20,616 nt of DNA from Chitinophagales bacterium (GCA_020629335.1 JAHDDN010000045.1:1-20616); one strand, 5' to 3'; shown: positions 1 to 7,089, counted from the stretch's first letter. Translations and numbers: made by a program. The notes: generated by a model from the sequence alone, not told the origin.

Positions 1-92
1 GAATATGACTGTTAATCAAGCGAATATAATATAGGCTATTTGACCTAAAATTAAGACCTTAATCTGTTATTACAAAATTAACATACGTCCTA

Positions 93-123
93 TTGTAAGT
101 GATAAAACAATAGACTACATTTG
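93..123 (+). promoter_or_regulatory. Bacteroidota-type promoter of marC
   Basis: TTG at 93-95 and TACATTTG at 116-123 are separated by 20 nt, matching the Bacteroidota primary sigma factor consensus (TTG, then TAnnTTTG). Transcription would start near 130 and give a leader of about 58 nt before marC. The first 90 bases hold no gene that I can see. Confidence 0.65.
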
Positions 124-187
124 CGCCCGATTTCAAGTATTATTATCATTATAAGAACCCTTTTTTAAACCTATTAATTAAATAATT

Positions 188-829
188 ATGAGCATGGTAT
201 TAACGATGTTTACGACCTTATTTTCGGTAGTAAACCCGCTCGGTGCAATGCCTTTATTCCTTGCACTGACGACAGACAATACGAATAGCGAACGTAATAA
301 GCAAGCTTTAAAAGCGAGTATTTACGTGACAGTTATTCTGATCGTCGCCTTTTTAGTGGGCGACTACATTTTGCAGTTTTTCTCGATTAGTATTGAGGGA
401 ATGCGAATAGCTGCTGGTATTCTACTAATGGCCTCTGGCCAGAACTTATTGAATGCGACTTATAAGGAGGGTCGTTCAATAGATGATAGAGTGGAAGCGG
501 AAGCGAGTGTGAAAGAAGACATTTCTTTTTTCCCTTTAGCACTGCCGATGCTTTCTGGCCCTGGTTCCATCTCTTTATTGATTGGTATGGCGGCTGAAAT
601 GGACAGCACTTATACACAATATCTTTGGGTATTTTTAGCCATTATCATGACCAGCTTTGCCGTATTTGGCATCTTATTCCTTTCTCCTAAATTGACTAAA
701 GTTTTAGGACGTACAGGAATCGTGGTGATGTCAAAGCTGATGGGCTTTATCGTACTGACGGTTGGTATTCAGTATATCATTAATGGTGTGCTGCCGATAT
801 TGGAATCGGTTGGTTTTGTGTTGAGATAA
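188..829 (+). CDS. marC: MarC family integral membrane protein
   Basis: This is a 213-residue, strongly hydrophobic protein of the MarC/YchE/YhgN (UPF0056) family, whose usual length is about 200-220 residues with six membrane segments. The N-terminal stretch with FSVVNPLGAMPLFLAL (about residues 12-27) is the family hallmark, with the NPxG motif in the first helix. A second glycine-containing segment with PLALPMLSGPGSISLLIG follows near the middle, and the family shows this internal repeat of a P-G motif. Hydrophobic stretches end with the C-terminal helix around VLTVGIQYIINGVLPIL. The transported substrate and role are not established for the family, and the old link to multiple antibiotic resistance has not held up. 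The gene has its own promoter and converges on hutU with only three bases between the stop codons. The start ATG is the first in frame and gives a sensible N-terminus. Confidence 0.93.
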   Translation: MSMVLTMFTTLFSVVNPLGAMPLFLALTTDNTNSERNKQALKASIYVTVILIVAFLVGDYILQFFSISIEGMRIAAGILLMASGQNLLNATYKEGRSIDDRVEAEASVKEDISFFPLALPMLSGPGSISLLIGMAAEMDSTYTQYLWVFLAIIMTSFAVFGILFLSPKLTKVLGRTGIVVMSKLMGFIVLTVGIQYIINGVLPILESVGFVLR

Positions 830-832
830 ATA

Positions 833-2896
833 TTATACCAGATCATTTAAAAGGTTGTCGTCGGTTATGTTTGGGAGGGTGACTTTTAATTGAGGGTTGG
901 CTTGCATGGCTCTTTTGATGGCGAAGATAGCTTCTTCGTTTCTGGCCCAGCTACGGCGGGCGATGCCATTATTGACATCCCAAAAGAGCATGGATTCTAA
1001 TCGGCGGTCAGCTTCTTCGCTGCCGTCTAATAGCATTCCGAATCCTCCATTGATAACTTCGCCCCAACCGACTCCTCCTCCATTGTGAAGGGATACCCAA
1101 GTAGCCCCTCTAAAAGAATCGCCAATCACATTTTGAACGGCCATATCTGCGGTGTATTTAGACCCATCGTAGATATTGGCCGTTTCTCTTTCTGGAGAGT
1201 CGGTGCCTGATACGTCATGATGATCTCTACCTAATACGATGGGACCACTGATGATTCCATCTCTAATAGCTTTGTTAAAGGCTTTTGCACATTTGATACG
1301 ACCTTCACTGTCTGTGTATAAAATTCGGGCTTTAGAACCGACTACTAAGCCATTGGCTTTAGCTTCTCTCACCCACTTTAGATTATCGGCTAATTGTTGT
1401 TTGATTTCTTCGGGAGCTTCTTGGTGCATTTGTTCTAATACCTCCGCAGCGATGGCATCTGTTTTGTCTAGATCGCTTTGATCATTAGAAGCACATACCC
1501 AACGGAATGGACCGAATCCATAATCGAAACACATTGGTCCCATGATGTCTTTTACGTAGGATGGGTAGATATATTCTCCTTCTTCGTCTAGCACATCCGC
1601 ATTTGCTCTTTTGGCTTCTAGTAGGAAAGCATTACCGTAATCCCAGAAATACATTTTATCTCTTTCTACTATCGTATTCACTGCTGTTATATGACGACGG
1701 ATAGTGGCTTGCACTTTTTCTTTGAAAGCCTCAGGATCTGTATTCATGAGTTCGTTCGCTTCTTCGAAGCTGATGCCTGTTGGATAGTAACCACCTTTAT
1801 AAGGATTATGTAAGGAGGTTTGATCAGAACCTAAAGATACTTTGATGTCTTCTCTTGCTGCTATTGCTTCCCAAAGGTCTACTATATTACCATGATAGAC
1901 TAAGCAGATTGCTTCTTCATTTTGCATAGCAACTTTGGTTCTTTCTAGGAGCGCATCTAAGTCTTGGTAGACATCTTCTTCGTTTACGTAGCCATCATCA
2001 ATTCTTTGACGAATGGCTGCTTCGTCTACGTCTGCAAGCAATCCTACCACTTCAGAAATAACAGCTGCTTTTGACTGAGCGCCAGACATTCCTCCCATTC
2101 CTGAACTTATAAATAGTTTGCCTTTTAAGTTGCCATCTTCTATTTTCATTCGGCCTGCATTCAAAACGGTAATGGTAGTACCATGTACTATTCCTTGTGG
2201 GCCTATGTACATGAATGAACCTGCTGTCATCTGTCCGTATTGGGTGACACCTAATGCGTTATACTTATTCCAATCTCTTGGAGAAGAATGATTAGGTATC
2301 ATCATTCCGTTGGTGACTACTGCTCTGGGGGCTTCTTTATGGGACGGAAATAAGCCCATTGGATGGCCTGAATACATGGCTAAGGTTTGCTCCTCTGTCA
2401 TTTCCGAAAGGTATTGCATCGTTAGTCGATATTGTGCCCAGTTTTGGAATACGGCTCCATTGCCTCCATAGGTGATTAGCTCTATGGGGTGCTTGGCTAC
2501 TTTATTATCTAAGTTATTTTGAATCATGAGCATGATGGCGGCTGCTTGTTTGCAGCGGGCTGGATAATGCTCAATATTACGGGCTTTCATTTCGAATTCT
2601 GTGGGACAGAAGCGGTACATATAGATACGTCCGTAGGTATCTAGTTCTTTGGCAAATTCAGGGGCCAACTCAGCGTGGTGTTTGGGATCAAAATAGCGCA
2701 GTGCATTCTTTAGGGCTAACTTCCTTTCTTTAGCGGATAGGAAAGAGACATCTCTATTGGGAGCATGACTGGCACGTCCTTTTGGGTGTAGGGAACGGTC
2801 TGCCCATTTTGCATCTGGTAAGATATCGGGGATCCCTTCTCGGATGCTTGCTTGGAATGCTTGTATGTCTATTTGTTTTGTTTGCTGTGTTGGCAT
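833..2896 (-). CDS. hutU: urocanate hydratase (urocanase)
   Basis: This enzyme hydrates urocanate to 4-imidazolone-5-propionate, the second step of histidine degradation, in the cytosol with tightly bound NAD+. At 687 residues it is longer than the roughly 555-residue proteobacterial enzyme, as expected for the long form I associate with Bacteroidota. Visible signatures are GGNGAVFQNWAQY near residue 145, the glycine-rich NAD-binding FISSGMGGMSGAQ near residue 265, and FGPFRWVCAS, where Cys468 matches the active-site cysteine of Pseudomonas urocanase. The C-terminal block with RDHHDVSGTDSPERE and LHNGGGVGWGEVINGGFG is also diagnostic. No other hut genes (hutH, hutI, hutG) are in the window. 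It lies 125 bp downstream of hisS on the same strand, but that gap is filled with palindromic repeats, so co-transcription is uncertain. I see no clear promoter of its own. Confidence 0.96.
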   Translation of the reverse strand: MPTQQTKQIDIQAFQASIREGIPDILPDAKWADRSLHPKGRASHAPNRDVSFLSAKERKLALKNALRYFDPKHHAELAPEFAKELDTYGRIYMYRFCPTEFEMKARNIEHYPARCKQAAAIMLMIQNNLDNKVAKHPIELITYGGNGAVFQNWAQYRLTMQYLSEMTEEQTLAMYSGHPMGLFPSHKEAPRAVVTNGMMIPNHSSPRDWNKYNALGVTQYGQMTAGSFMYIGPQGIVHGTTITVLNAGRMKIEDGNLKGKLFISSGMGGMSGAQSKAAVISEVVGLLADVDEAAIRQRIDDGYVNEEDVYQDLDALLERTKVAMQNEEAICLVYHGNIVDLWEAIAAREDIKVSLGSDQTSLHNPYKGGYYPTGISFEEANELMNTDPEAFKEKVQATIRRHITAVNTIVERDKMYFWDYGNAFLLEAKRANADVLDEEGEYIYPSYVKDIMGPMCFDYGFGPFRWVCASNDQSDLDKTDAIAAEVLEQMHQEAPEEIKQQLADNLKWVREAKANGLVVGSKARILYTDSEGRIKCAKAFNKAIRDGIISGPIVLGRDHHDVSGTDSPERETANIYDGSKYTADMAVQNVIGDSFRGATWVSLHNGGGVGWGEVINGGFGMLLDGSEEADRRLESMLFWDVNNGIARRSWARNEEAIFAIKRAMQANPQLKVTLPNITDDNLLNDLV

Positions 2897-2917
2897 CTTT
2901 CAATTCTTTTATGACTA

Positions 2918-3030
2918 GAAGACGCGAATACGCGTCTGTACGGAAGTGTATTTAATGATCATCAGTTGCGGTGCAAAGACGTTGTTGCGATCCGTGAGAT
3001 GGACGTTGCGGTGCAACGTCCCTACGACGG
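2918..3030. repeat. cluster of short GC-rich palindromes (REP-like) between hisS and hutU
   Basis: The gap holds GACGCG-AATA-CGCGTC (2922-2937), a partial unit with TTGCGGTGCAA near 2965, and a perfect 9-bp hairpin GGACGTTGC-ggt-GCAACGTCC (3001-3021) ending directly at the hisS stop codon. The 11-mer TTGCGGTGCAA occurs twice. Compact palindromes like these are common dispersed intergenic repeats. The last hairpin could stabilise the hisS mRNA 3' end, but it has no T-run and is not a typical intrinsic terminator. Confidence 0.6.
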
Positions 3031-4605
3031 GATTTCCAAATTTAATTGGTCTTGCACGTATTCGACTAATTGGTCGTTTGGGACTTCTTTTTGGACTCGG
3101 TTACGCCATTCTGTTTTGTCGGTAATTTCATTGGCTAATGATTTACCTAATTTTAGATTACGGACGGTTACGACTCCTTTTTCGAATTCATTGCTGCCTA
3201 ATAGGATGGCTATTCGGCAATTCTTTTTATCGGCATATGATAGCTGTTTTTTGAGGGCTTTTCTAGTGCCATAAAAAACTTCTGTTGGTATACCTGCGCT
3301 TCTTAGCCTTTGGGCGATTAATTGATATTCTGACATCATTTCATCATCGAATAGTACTACGAATACAGGGCCATCTGCTGCTGCTTTAGCTGCATTTGCA
3401 TAAGGTAGGATAGCTGCTAAACGATCTACCCCAATAGATGCACCTGTAGCAGGTACTTTCATTCCTAATAATTTTTCTACTAAGCCATCATAGCGACCAC
3501 CTCCGCAAATAGCTCCTACTTTACGCTTTTGCCCTTTTTTGTCCTTGAACTTTAGGTTAGAGACTGCTTCAAATACGGGGCCTGTGTAATAGGCCATTCC
3601 TCTAATTAGCGTTGGATCAAATTGTATATTGGCAGAGTTGTAGCCTAATTTTTGGAGCATTTCATCCATACGGACTAATTCTTGGAAGCCTTCTCTGGCT
3701 AATTCGTTGCCGCCTAATTGTGTGTCTAAGCTTGTTAGTATTTCTTGGCGGCTTCCGATTTTCCCAAAGTGATCTAAAAAGTCGGCTATATTAGAGATGA
3801 TTTCATTGTCAAGTCTTAAGCCTTTGATTTTTGCACCTGATCTTTCTTCTCTTCCTGGGCCTAATTCTTGGATAACGGCCTCTTTACCTATCTTATCATA
3901 TTTATCAACAACTCTGAGGATAGCTTGTTCTTGCTCTTCTTCATTTACTCCGATAGATTGTAAAAATCCTTTGAGCATTTTACGATTATTGACTTTGATA
4001 CTGAAGGTATCTCTTGGCATTCCGACTGCTTCCAAGGCTTCCATCAAGATAATGGCAGCTTCTGCATCGGCGGCTACTTCGCTTGAGCCGACGGTATCAA
4101 AATCTATTTGCCAGAATTCTCTGTATCGGCCTGGTTCTACTTTGATTTCGTAGCGATAAACGGGACCATATTGGTAGCGACGAAATAAGGGAGTTTTGCC
4201 TTCGTGTAATTGCCCTTTGATGTAGTCTTTCCACAATCGCTCGGCATAGACTCTGGCGAGTGGGGCGGTTAAGTCGTATCGCAGGGATAGGAAGTGATTT
4301 TCCATGAGGACTTGTCCCCATTCGTCTTGTATTTCGGTGCCATTGGTCGCTAGTACTGGCTCGATTTCTGGGTTTTTGAAGGAGTAGACGCCTTTGTCTA
4401 CCGTATCTTCATCGGGCATGTATTTGCCTAAGCAATCTGCATACTCCAAAACGGGGGTATCCCAATGTTCGAAGCCATAGGATTGGTATACCTTGGCGGC
4501 GTTTGTAATGATTTGTTGTTTGAGGCTGCTTAGAGATGGATCGGAGTCTCTGAAGCCTTTTATTTTGCGAGGGATGTTACCTCTTGTTTTGGCTGTTTTT
4601 TCCAT
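3022..4605 (-). CDS. hisS: histidyl-tRNA synthetase, long form with atypical motif 2
   Basis: This class II synthetase charges tRNA-His with histidine. It has 527 residues, against about 420-430 for the common bacterial enzyme. The order is a catalytic core with LRYDLTAPLARVYAE, motif 2 at residues 147-166 (GPVYRYEIKVEPGRYREF...), the histidine-binding segment RGMAYYTGPVFEAV from R335, motif 3 as CGGGRYDGLV...GASIGVDRL, and a C-terminal HGTP anticodon-binding domain from about residue 415 (PVFVVLFDDE). The usual bacterial motif-2 loop, as in E. coli (RHERPQKGRYRQF), is replaced by RYEIKVEPGRYREF, and the histidine motif reads YYTGPVFE rather than YYNRTVFE. Both features recall the alphaproteobacterial-type enzyme that pairs with tRNA-His lacking G-1; this comparison is from memory. 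The chosen ATG sits 12 bp from a tandem repeat array. tRNA-His lies 850 bp upstream on the same strand. Confidence 0.95.
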   Translation of the reverse strand: MEKTAKTRGNIPRKIKGFRDSDPSLSSLKQQIITNAAKVYQSYGFEHWDTPVLEYADCLGKYMPDEDTVDKGVYSFKNPEIEPVLATNGTEIQDEWGQVLMENHFLSLRYDLTAPLARVYAERLWKDYIKGQLHEGKTPLFRRYQYGPVYRYEIKVEPGRYREFWQIDFDTVGSSEVAADAEAAIILMEALEAVGMPRDTFSIKVNNRKMLKGFLQSIGVNEEEQEQAILRVVDKYDKIGKEAVIQELGPGREERSGAKIKGLRLDNEIISNIADFLDHFGKIGSRQEILTSLDTQLGGNELAREGFQELVRMDEMLQKLGYNSANIQFDPTLIRGMAYYTGPVFEAVSNLKFKDKKGQKRKVGAICGGGRYDGLVEKLLGMKVPATGASIGVDRLAAILPYANAAKAAADGPVFVVLFDDEMMSEYQLIAQRLRSAGIPTEVFYGTRKALKKQLSYADKKNCRIAILLGSNEFEKGVVTVRNLKLGKSLANEITDKTEWRNRVQKEVPNDQLVEYVQDQLNLEIPS

Positions 4606-4617
4606 GGGTTATTATAT

Positions 4618-4870
4618 GATGCCCCTTGGGGGCTGTGGTGGATGTGCTGCGCACAGCCTTTTTATATGGCGCCCCTTTGGGGGCTGTGGTGGATGTGCTG
4701 CGCACAACCTTTTTATATGGCGCCCCTTCGGGGGCTGTAGTGGATGTGCTGCGCACAACCTTTTTATATGGCGCCCCTTCGGGGCTGTGGTGGATGTGCT
4801 GCGCACAGCCTTTTTGTATGGCGCCCCTTTGGGGGCTGTGGTGGATGTGCTGTGTACGTCCTTTTGTATT
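4618..4870. repeat. five tandem copies of a 50-51-bp GC-rich unit
   Basis: Units begin at 4618, 4668, 4719, 4770 and 4820 with G(G/A)(C/T)GCCCC. Each holds a GCCCC-tt(t/c)-GGGGGC palindrome, the spacer TGTGGTGGATG, a GTGC-tgc-GCAC palindrome and an AT-rich TTTTTATAT tail. The unit of 51 bp keeps several frames open, so overlapping open frames with a 17-residue repeat appear on both strands; I regard these as by-products. The array starts 12 bp upstream of the hisS start codon, so it must lie in the hisS leader or promoter region. The last unit is diverged (TGTGTACG instead of TGCGCACA). There are no spacers between copies, so it is not a CRISPR array. Confidence 0.9.
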
Positions 4871-5104
4871 GGCTTAGGGATGGTAGCGGTATGTGGCGTA
4901 TATGGGGCAGCTTATGGAACTTAGGTAGACGTAGGCTGGCCCGAAGGGCAGACAAGTATACCTTAGTGGAGTAGCTGACACATAGCCACATGAGAGCGGA
5001 CAGCCCGACCATGCGCCTTCGGCTTAATGATAAACGCATAATGATGAATGATGAATTGGCTTGTGCTACGCATTTCGCCTTTTCGAACGCATGGGAAGCC
5101 CCAA
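4871..5104 (+). repeat. dispersed repeat, copy 1 (inverted relative to 14200-14422)
   Basis: This stretch matches the reverse complement of 14200-14422 in colinear blocks. These are the start (gcttaggga, then gcggtatgtggcgta and cagcttatg), the middle (cagcccgaccatgcgccttc) and the end (ataatgatgaatgat, then cgcatgg, gaagcccc). Blocks are near identical and the stretches between them diverge. It contains small palindromes such as GCCC-gaa-GGGC. I see no coding capacity. It is probably a non-autonomous dispersed element of this genome. The stretch from 5105 to 5252 shows nothing recognisable. Confidence 0.75.
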
Positions 5105-5252
5105 GATAATGATTTAATGCATAATGTTTAATGACTCGTACGTTAATTGGTTATATTCCATTAATCGTCCAGATTGGGCGACTATAAGGGTCGCAGCTAC
5201 ATCTTTATTATTAATCAATGCTTAGCTCAATAGCACTCGTCTATTTGCACAA

Positions 5253-5414
5253 TGAACTCGTTTAAAGTTTTTCTGCTGGCTTAGAAAATGGCTATTTTTC
5301 CGTACTTCTGCGTTATTTTATCGGCCCGTAGCGCTGCTATGCACCTCAAAAATGCCTTGAATTACGAAAAAATAGCTTATTTTCAGCATCACCATAAAAC
5401 TTTAAATGAGTTCA
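5253..5414. repeat. 162-bp imperfect giant hairpin with a conserved core (copy 1)
   Basis: The left arm begins TGAACTCgTTTAAAGTTTT (5253-5271) and the right arm ends with its complement (AAAACTTTAAAtGAGTTCA, to 5414). Pairing continues inward through CTATTTTT/AAAAATAG blocks towards a central segment near 5320-5360. That core (ctgcgttattt, tagcgctgctat, caaaaatgccttg) is shared with the hairpin at 6928-7087, while the arms are unrelated. The right end overlaps the first bases of the tRNA-His terminator. An open frame across it has no support as a gene. Confidence 0.75.
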
Positions 5415-5453
5415 ATAAAAAAAGCATTACTCTAAATAGAGTAATGCTTTTAA
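5413..5453 (-). terminator. intrinsic terminator of tRNA-His
   Basis: A perfect 14-bp stem (AAAAGCATTACTCT at 5420-5433, AGAGTAATGCTTTT at 5438-5451) with a 4-nt loop is followed on the minus strand by a run of T residues. It lies directly after the tRNA 3' end. Confidence 0.9.
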
Positions 5454-5454
5454 G

Positions 5455-5527
5455 TCCCGCCGCCCAGGATCGAACTGGAAACCTCTGGAACCACAATCCA
5501 GCGCTCTACCAGTTGAGCTACGGCAGG
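5455..5527 (-). tRNA. tRNA-His (anticodon GTG), lacking encoded G-1, C73 and CCA
   Basis: The minus strand folds into a complete 73-nt cloverleaf. It has acceptor CCTGCCG/CGGCGGG, D arm GCTC-AACTGGTA-GAGC, anticodon stem CTGGA/TCCAG with loop TTGTGGT (anticodon GTG), a 5-nt variable loop AGGTT, and T arm TCCAG-TTCGATC-CTGGG. The discriminator base is A73, base -1 in the DNA is T, and the first acceptor pair is C1-G72. Nearly all bacterial tRNA-His genes have G-1 opposite C73, so this one is atypical. CCA is not encoded. It has a clear promoter and terminator and seems to be a single-gene transcript. Confidence 0.95.
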
Positions 5528-5581
5528 ATTTTTTTATGATGATTATAGGTTTTTATAGCATTCATTTTTTGAATTGTTCGG

Positions 5582-5612
5582 CAAAGGTAAATAAATTTAT
5601 AAAATTTGACAA
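5582..5612 (-). promoter_or_regulatory. Bacteroidota-type promoter of tRNA-His
   Basis: On the minus strand TACCTTTG (complement of 5582-5589) matches the TAnnTTTG element, with TTGTC (around 5609-5613) about 20 nt upstream as the -33 element. Transcription would start near 5576, leaving a 5' leader of about 50 nt for RNase P to remove. Confidence 0.6.
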
Positions 5613-5713
5613 TAGTTATTGTACATTATCCTAAACAAATTGTTTGGGAGATGTTTGCGTGTATTGATATTAAAACGTAAAGGAAGGTATAAAGTTCCAT
5701 TATAGGAGGGAAA

Positions 5714-5850
5714 GGCTAAAACAATTGGGATTAAAAATGGGGTGACAGTCAAAAATATAGGGAACATTGAGCCGACTCAAAAACAGGACTCACTTTTAAA
5801 ATTATGGGAGTATAAACATGTAAGACTGCCACCCGCTGCTAATTGGAGAA
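5714..5850 (+). ncRNA. putative structured RNA or DNA element, copy A
   Basis: A long-range stem pairs GGGTGaCAGTC (5740-5750) with GACTGcCACCC (5824-5834), with one A-C mismatch. The enclosed segment shares AACAttGAGC and GGGAGTA with the segment at 9876-10030, and the flanks share ggctaaaa, ttaaaaat and TTGGAGAATA. Two stem pairs differ between the copies in a compensatory way (G-C against A-T, and T-A against C-G). An open frame of 53 codons without a start codon (5706-5867) also runs through it, so a decayed coding origin is not excluded. I do not recognise a known RNA family. The strand is arbitrary. Confidence 0.5.
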
Positions 5851-5867
5851 TAGTCAAAGATACTTAA

Positions 5868-6423
5868 AAAGGGTTCCATAAAAATTATCATTATTATTTA
5901 TCTGTTCAGAATTAATGACGAAATGCAGATTTTTCAGGATGAAGTTACAGAAAAATGTACCCTGCAACAATCGATTTATTCAGCGTGTTAATGGCACATA
6001 TATGAAGGGAATTTTTAATCTATCAACTTAGTTTATAATATTGAAAAGAGGATAACAAAGCCTCTTTATTTATCTCAATTACAGAGAATTGTTGATTACT
6101 TTATTAATCATTATAACAAATTTACAATTTATACTAAGGAAACATAATTCCTGCATAAGATATAACTAACTATTTTTCGATAACATAATACTTTAGAATG
6201 ACGTGTTCCCATGCGTTAAACTAGAAATCTCGACTTTTGAACGGGGAGTTCATAAGTGTTTGATGTACTAAGTTTATCACTCCCTCCTGTGGAAATCTTC
6301 ATTCCTCATTGATTAGTCAATTTCAATTGGCAGCTAGATCCTACTAGCTGAATGGACGTCCTATTCCATTGGCTATCAGTGTATAAAGTGTACTCATTTT
6401 TTAATTTTTAAACTTAATAAAGC
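5868..6423. other. long AT-rich intergenic region upstream of lipoprotein A
   Basis: No supported gene is seen. Fragments resemble the region upstream of lipoprotein B. One is a 42-codon open stretch without a start codon (6019-6147), which can be loosely aligned with 10224-10352, both containing LQ(R/K) and NHY. Another is the block TATTTTTCGATAA (about 6171-6183, compare 10413-10425). Near the lipoprotein there is a perfect 7-bp hairpin CAGCTAG-atccta-CTAGCTG (6331-6350) and the palindrome GGACGTCC (6353-6360). A looser GGGAGT/ACTCCC pair lies at about 6244-6285. These may be operators or remnants of an old element. Confidence 0.4.
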
Positions 6424-6870
6424 ATGAATTTTAAAGCGATTTTATCGTTAATGGGCTTGGTGTGCCTATTACTAACGAGTTGTTCAAAGGAAGAAATTAC
6501 ACCACTTAGTAGTTCGACTACAAGTATTAGCACTCACAACATTGCATCTGTTGCAAAAGCCGACCCAGGAGATGATGATACGGTTAATAATCCCAATATT
6601 ATTGTCATTCTTTCTGATGAAGAGGGTAATGGTTTGGGAGATTATATGATTAGGTTTACCAGAGGTAATCTGGGAAATGGGAATGGTAATGGAAACAGTA
6701 ATGGCAATAATGTTACTGAGGAATATACGAGTGAGGAAGGTATTGCCTCTTTCACTGATTTGCAGAGAGGTTTTTATCAAGTAAGAATTTTTGATACTGA
6801 GGATGAATTAGTTTATGATCAGGAATTAAAGGTTCAAAAAGATAGAGAAATTGGGATTACGCTTAAGTAG
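6424..6870 (+). CDS. small secreted lipoprotein with Gly/Asn linker (paralog A)
   Basis: This 148-residue protein starts with a lipoprotein signal peptide (MNFKAILSLMGLVCLLLTSC). The lipobox LTSC gives a lipidated Cys20 followed by SKEE. An acidic, Ser/Thr-rich linker leads to a beta-rich domain from about residue 58 (NPNIIVILSDEEGNGLGDYMIRF). That domain is interrupted by a Gly/Asn repeat (GNLGNGNGNGNSNGNN) and resumes with YTSEEGIASFTDL...GFYQVRIFDTEDELVYDQEL. The pattern resembles a Cna-B or carboxypeptidase-regulatory-like fold in which the repeat forms an exposed loop; this is inferred from sequence style, not a search. The paralog at 10845-11369 shares this layout. It is followed by a strong terminator and converges on the kinase gene. 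The function is unknown; a surface or periplasm-facing output or sensor of the neighbouring two-component system is a guess. Confidence 0.8.
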   Translation: MNFKAILSLMGLVCLLLTSCSKEEITPLSSSTTSISTHNIASVAKADPGDDDTVNNPNIIVILSDEEGNGLGDYMIRFTRGNLGNGNGNGNSNGNNVTEEYTSEEGIASFTDLQRGFYQVRIFDTEDELVYDQELKVQKDREIGITLK

Positions 6871-6881
6871 TAATCATTAGT

Positions 6882-6919
6882 GAGGGATCGCCTTTTAGGG
6901 GGCGGTCTCTTTTTTTTTG
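6882..6919 (+). terminator. intrinsic terminator of lipoprotein A
   Basis: A GATCGCC (6886-6892) / GGCGGTC (6901-6907) stem with one G-T pair is followed by a run of T residues. It lies 15 bp after the stop codon. Confidence 0.88.
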
Positions 6920-6927
6920 TGGCTATA

Positions 6928-7087
6928 AGTACCTAAACATAAATAATCATCACTTTTGATGGCTTAATTTTGCGCTGTACTGCGTTACTTTTTTTAGTAA
7001 TAGCGCTGCTATTCCGTCAAAAAAGTGCCTTGTTCAGCATAAAATTAATCTCATCAAAGAAGTGTCGATTATTTTCATTCAGGTACT
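6928..7087. repeat. 160-bp imperfect giant hairpin with a conserved core (copy 2)
   Basis: The left arm begins AGTACCT (6928-6934) and the right arm ends AGGTACT (7081-7087). Pairing runs inward through ATAATC/GATTAT, CACTT/AAGTG, GATG/CATC and TTAATTTT/AAAATTAA blocks and ACTTTTTT/AAAAAAGT near the centre. The core (ctgcgttacttt, tagcgctgctat, caaaaaagtgccttg) matches that of the hairpin at 5253-5414. It exactly fills the gap between the lipoprotein A terminator and the kinase A stop codon. Confidence 0.78.
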
Positions 7088-7089
7088 TA

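Noticed and set aside
3612..4321. Open frames within hisS on either strand
   Set aside because: They lie inside a well-supported synthetase gene in other frames and show no recognisable domains.
4618..4870. Possible CRISPR array
   Set aside because: The repeats are head to tail with no unique spacers between them, and no cas genes are present.
4493..5039. Several overlapping open frames on both strands with a 17-residue repeat (KGRHIKRLCAAHPPQP-like)
   Set aside because: The 51-bp tandem unit has no stop in several frames, so long open frames arise automatically. Frames disagree with each other, run into hisS or the dispersed repeat, and have no protein-like features.
4606..5100. T-box or other histidine-responsive leader for hisS
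   Set aside because: No T-box consensus or histidine-codon leader peptide is visible. The region is filled by the tandem array and a dispersed repeat.
5288..5539. 83-codon open frame on the plus strand
   Set aside because: It runs through the giant hairpin, the terminator and the tRNA-His gene on the opposite strand, so it is not credible as a gene.
5706..5867. 53-codon open frame in structured element A (ending NWRIVKDT)
   Set aside because: It has no ATG start, and the matching frame in copy B is broken by several stops, while the stem shows compensatory changes. It is kept only as an alternative origin of the element.
6484..6780. 98-codon minus-strand frame opposite lipoprotein A, and a similar one opposite lipoprotein B (11098-11280)
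   Set aside because: These are shadows caused by the Gly/Asn repeat, giving low-complexity sequence on the other strand. The plus-strand lipoproteins have signal peptides and terminators.
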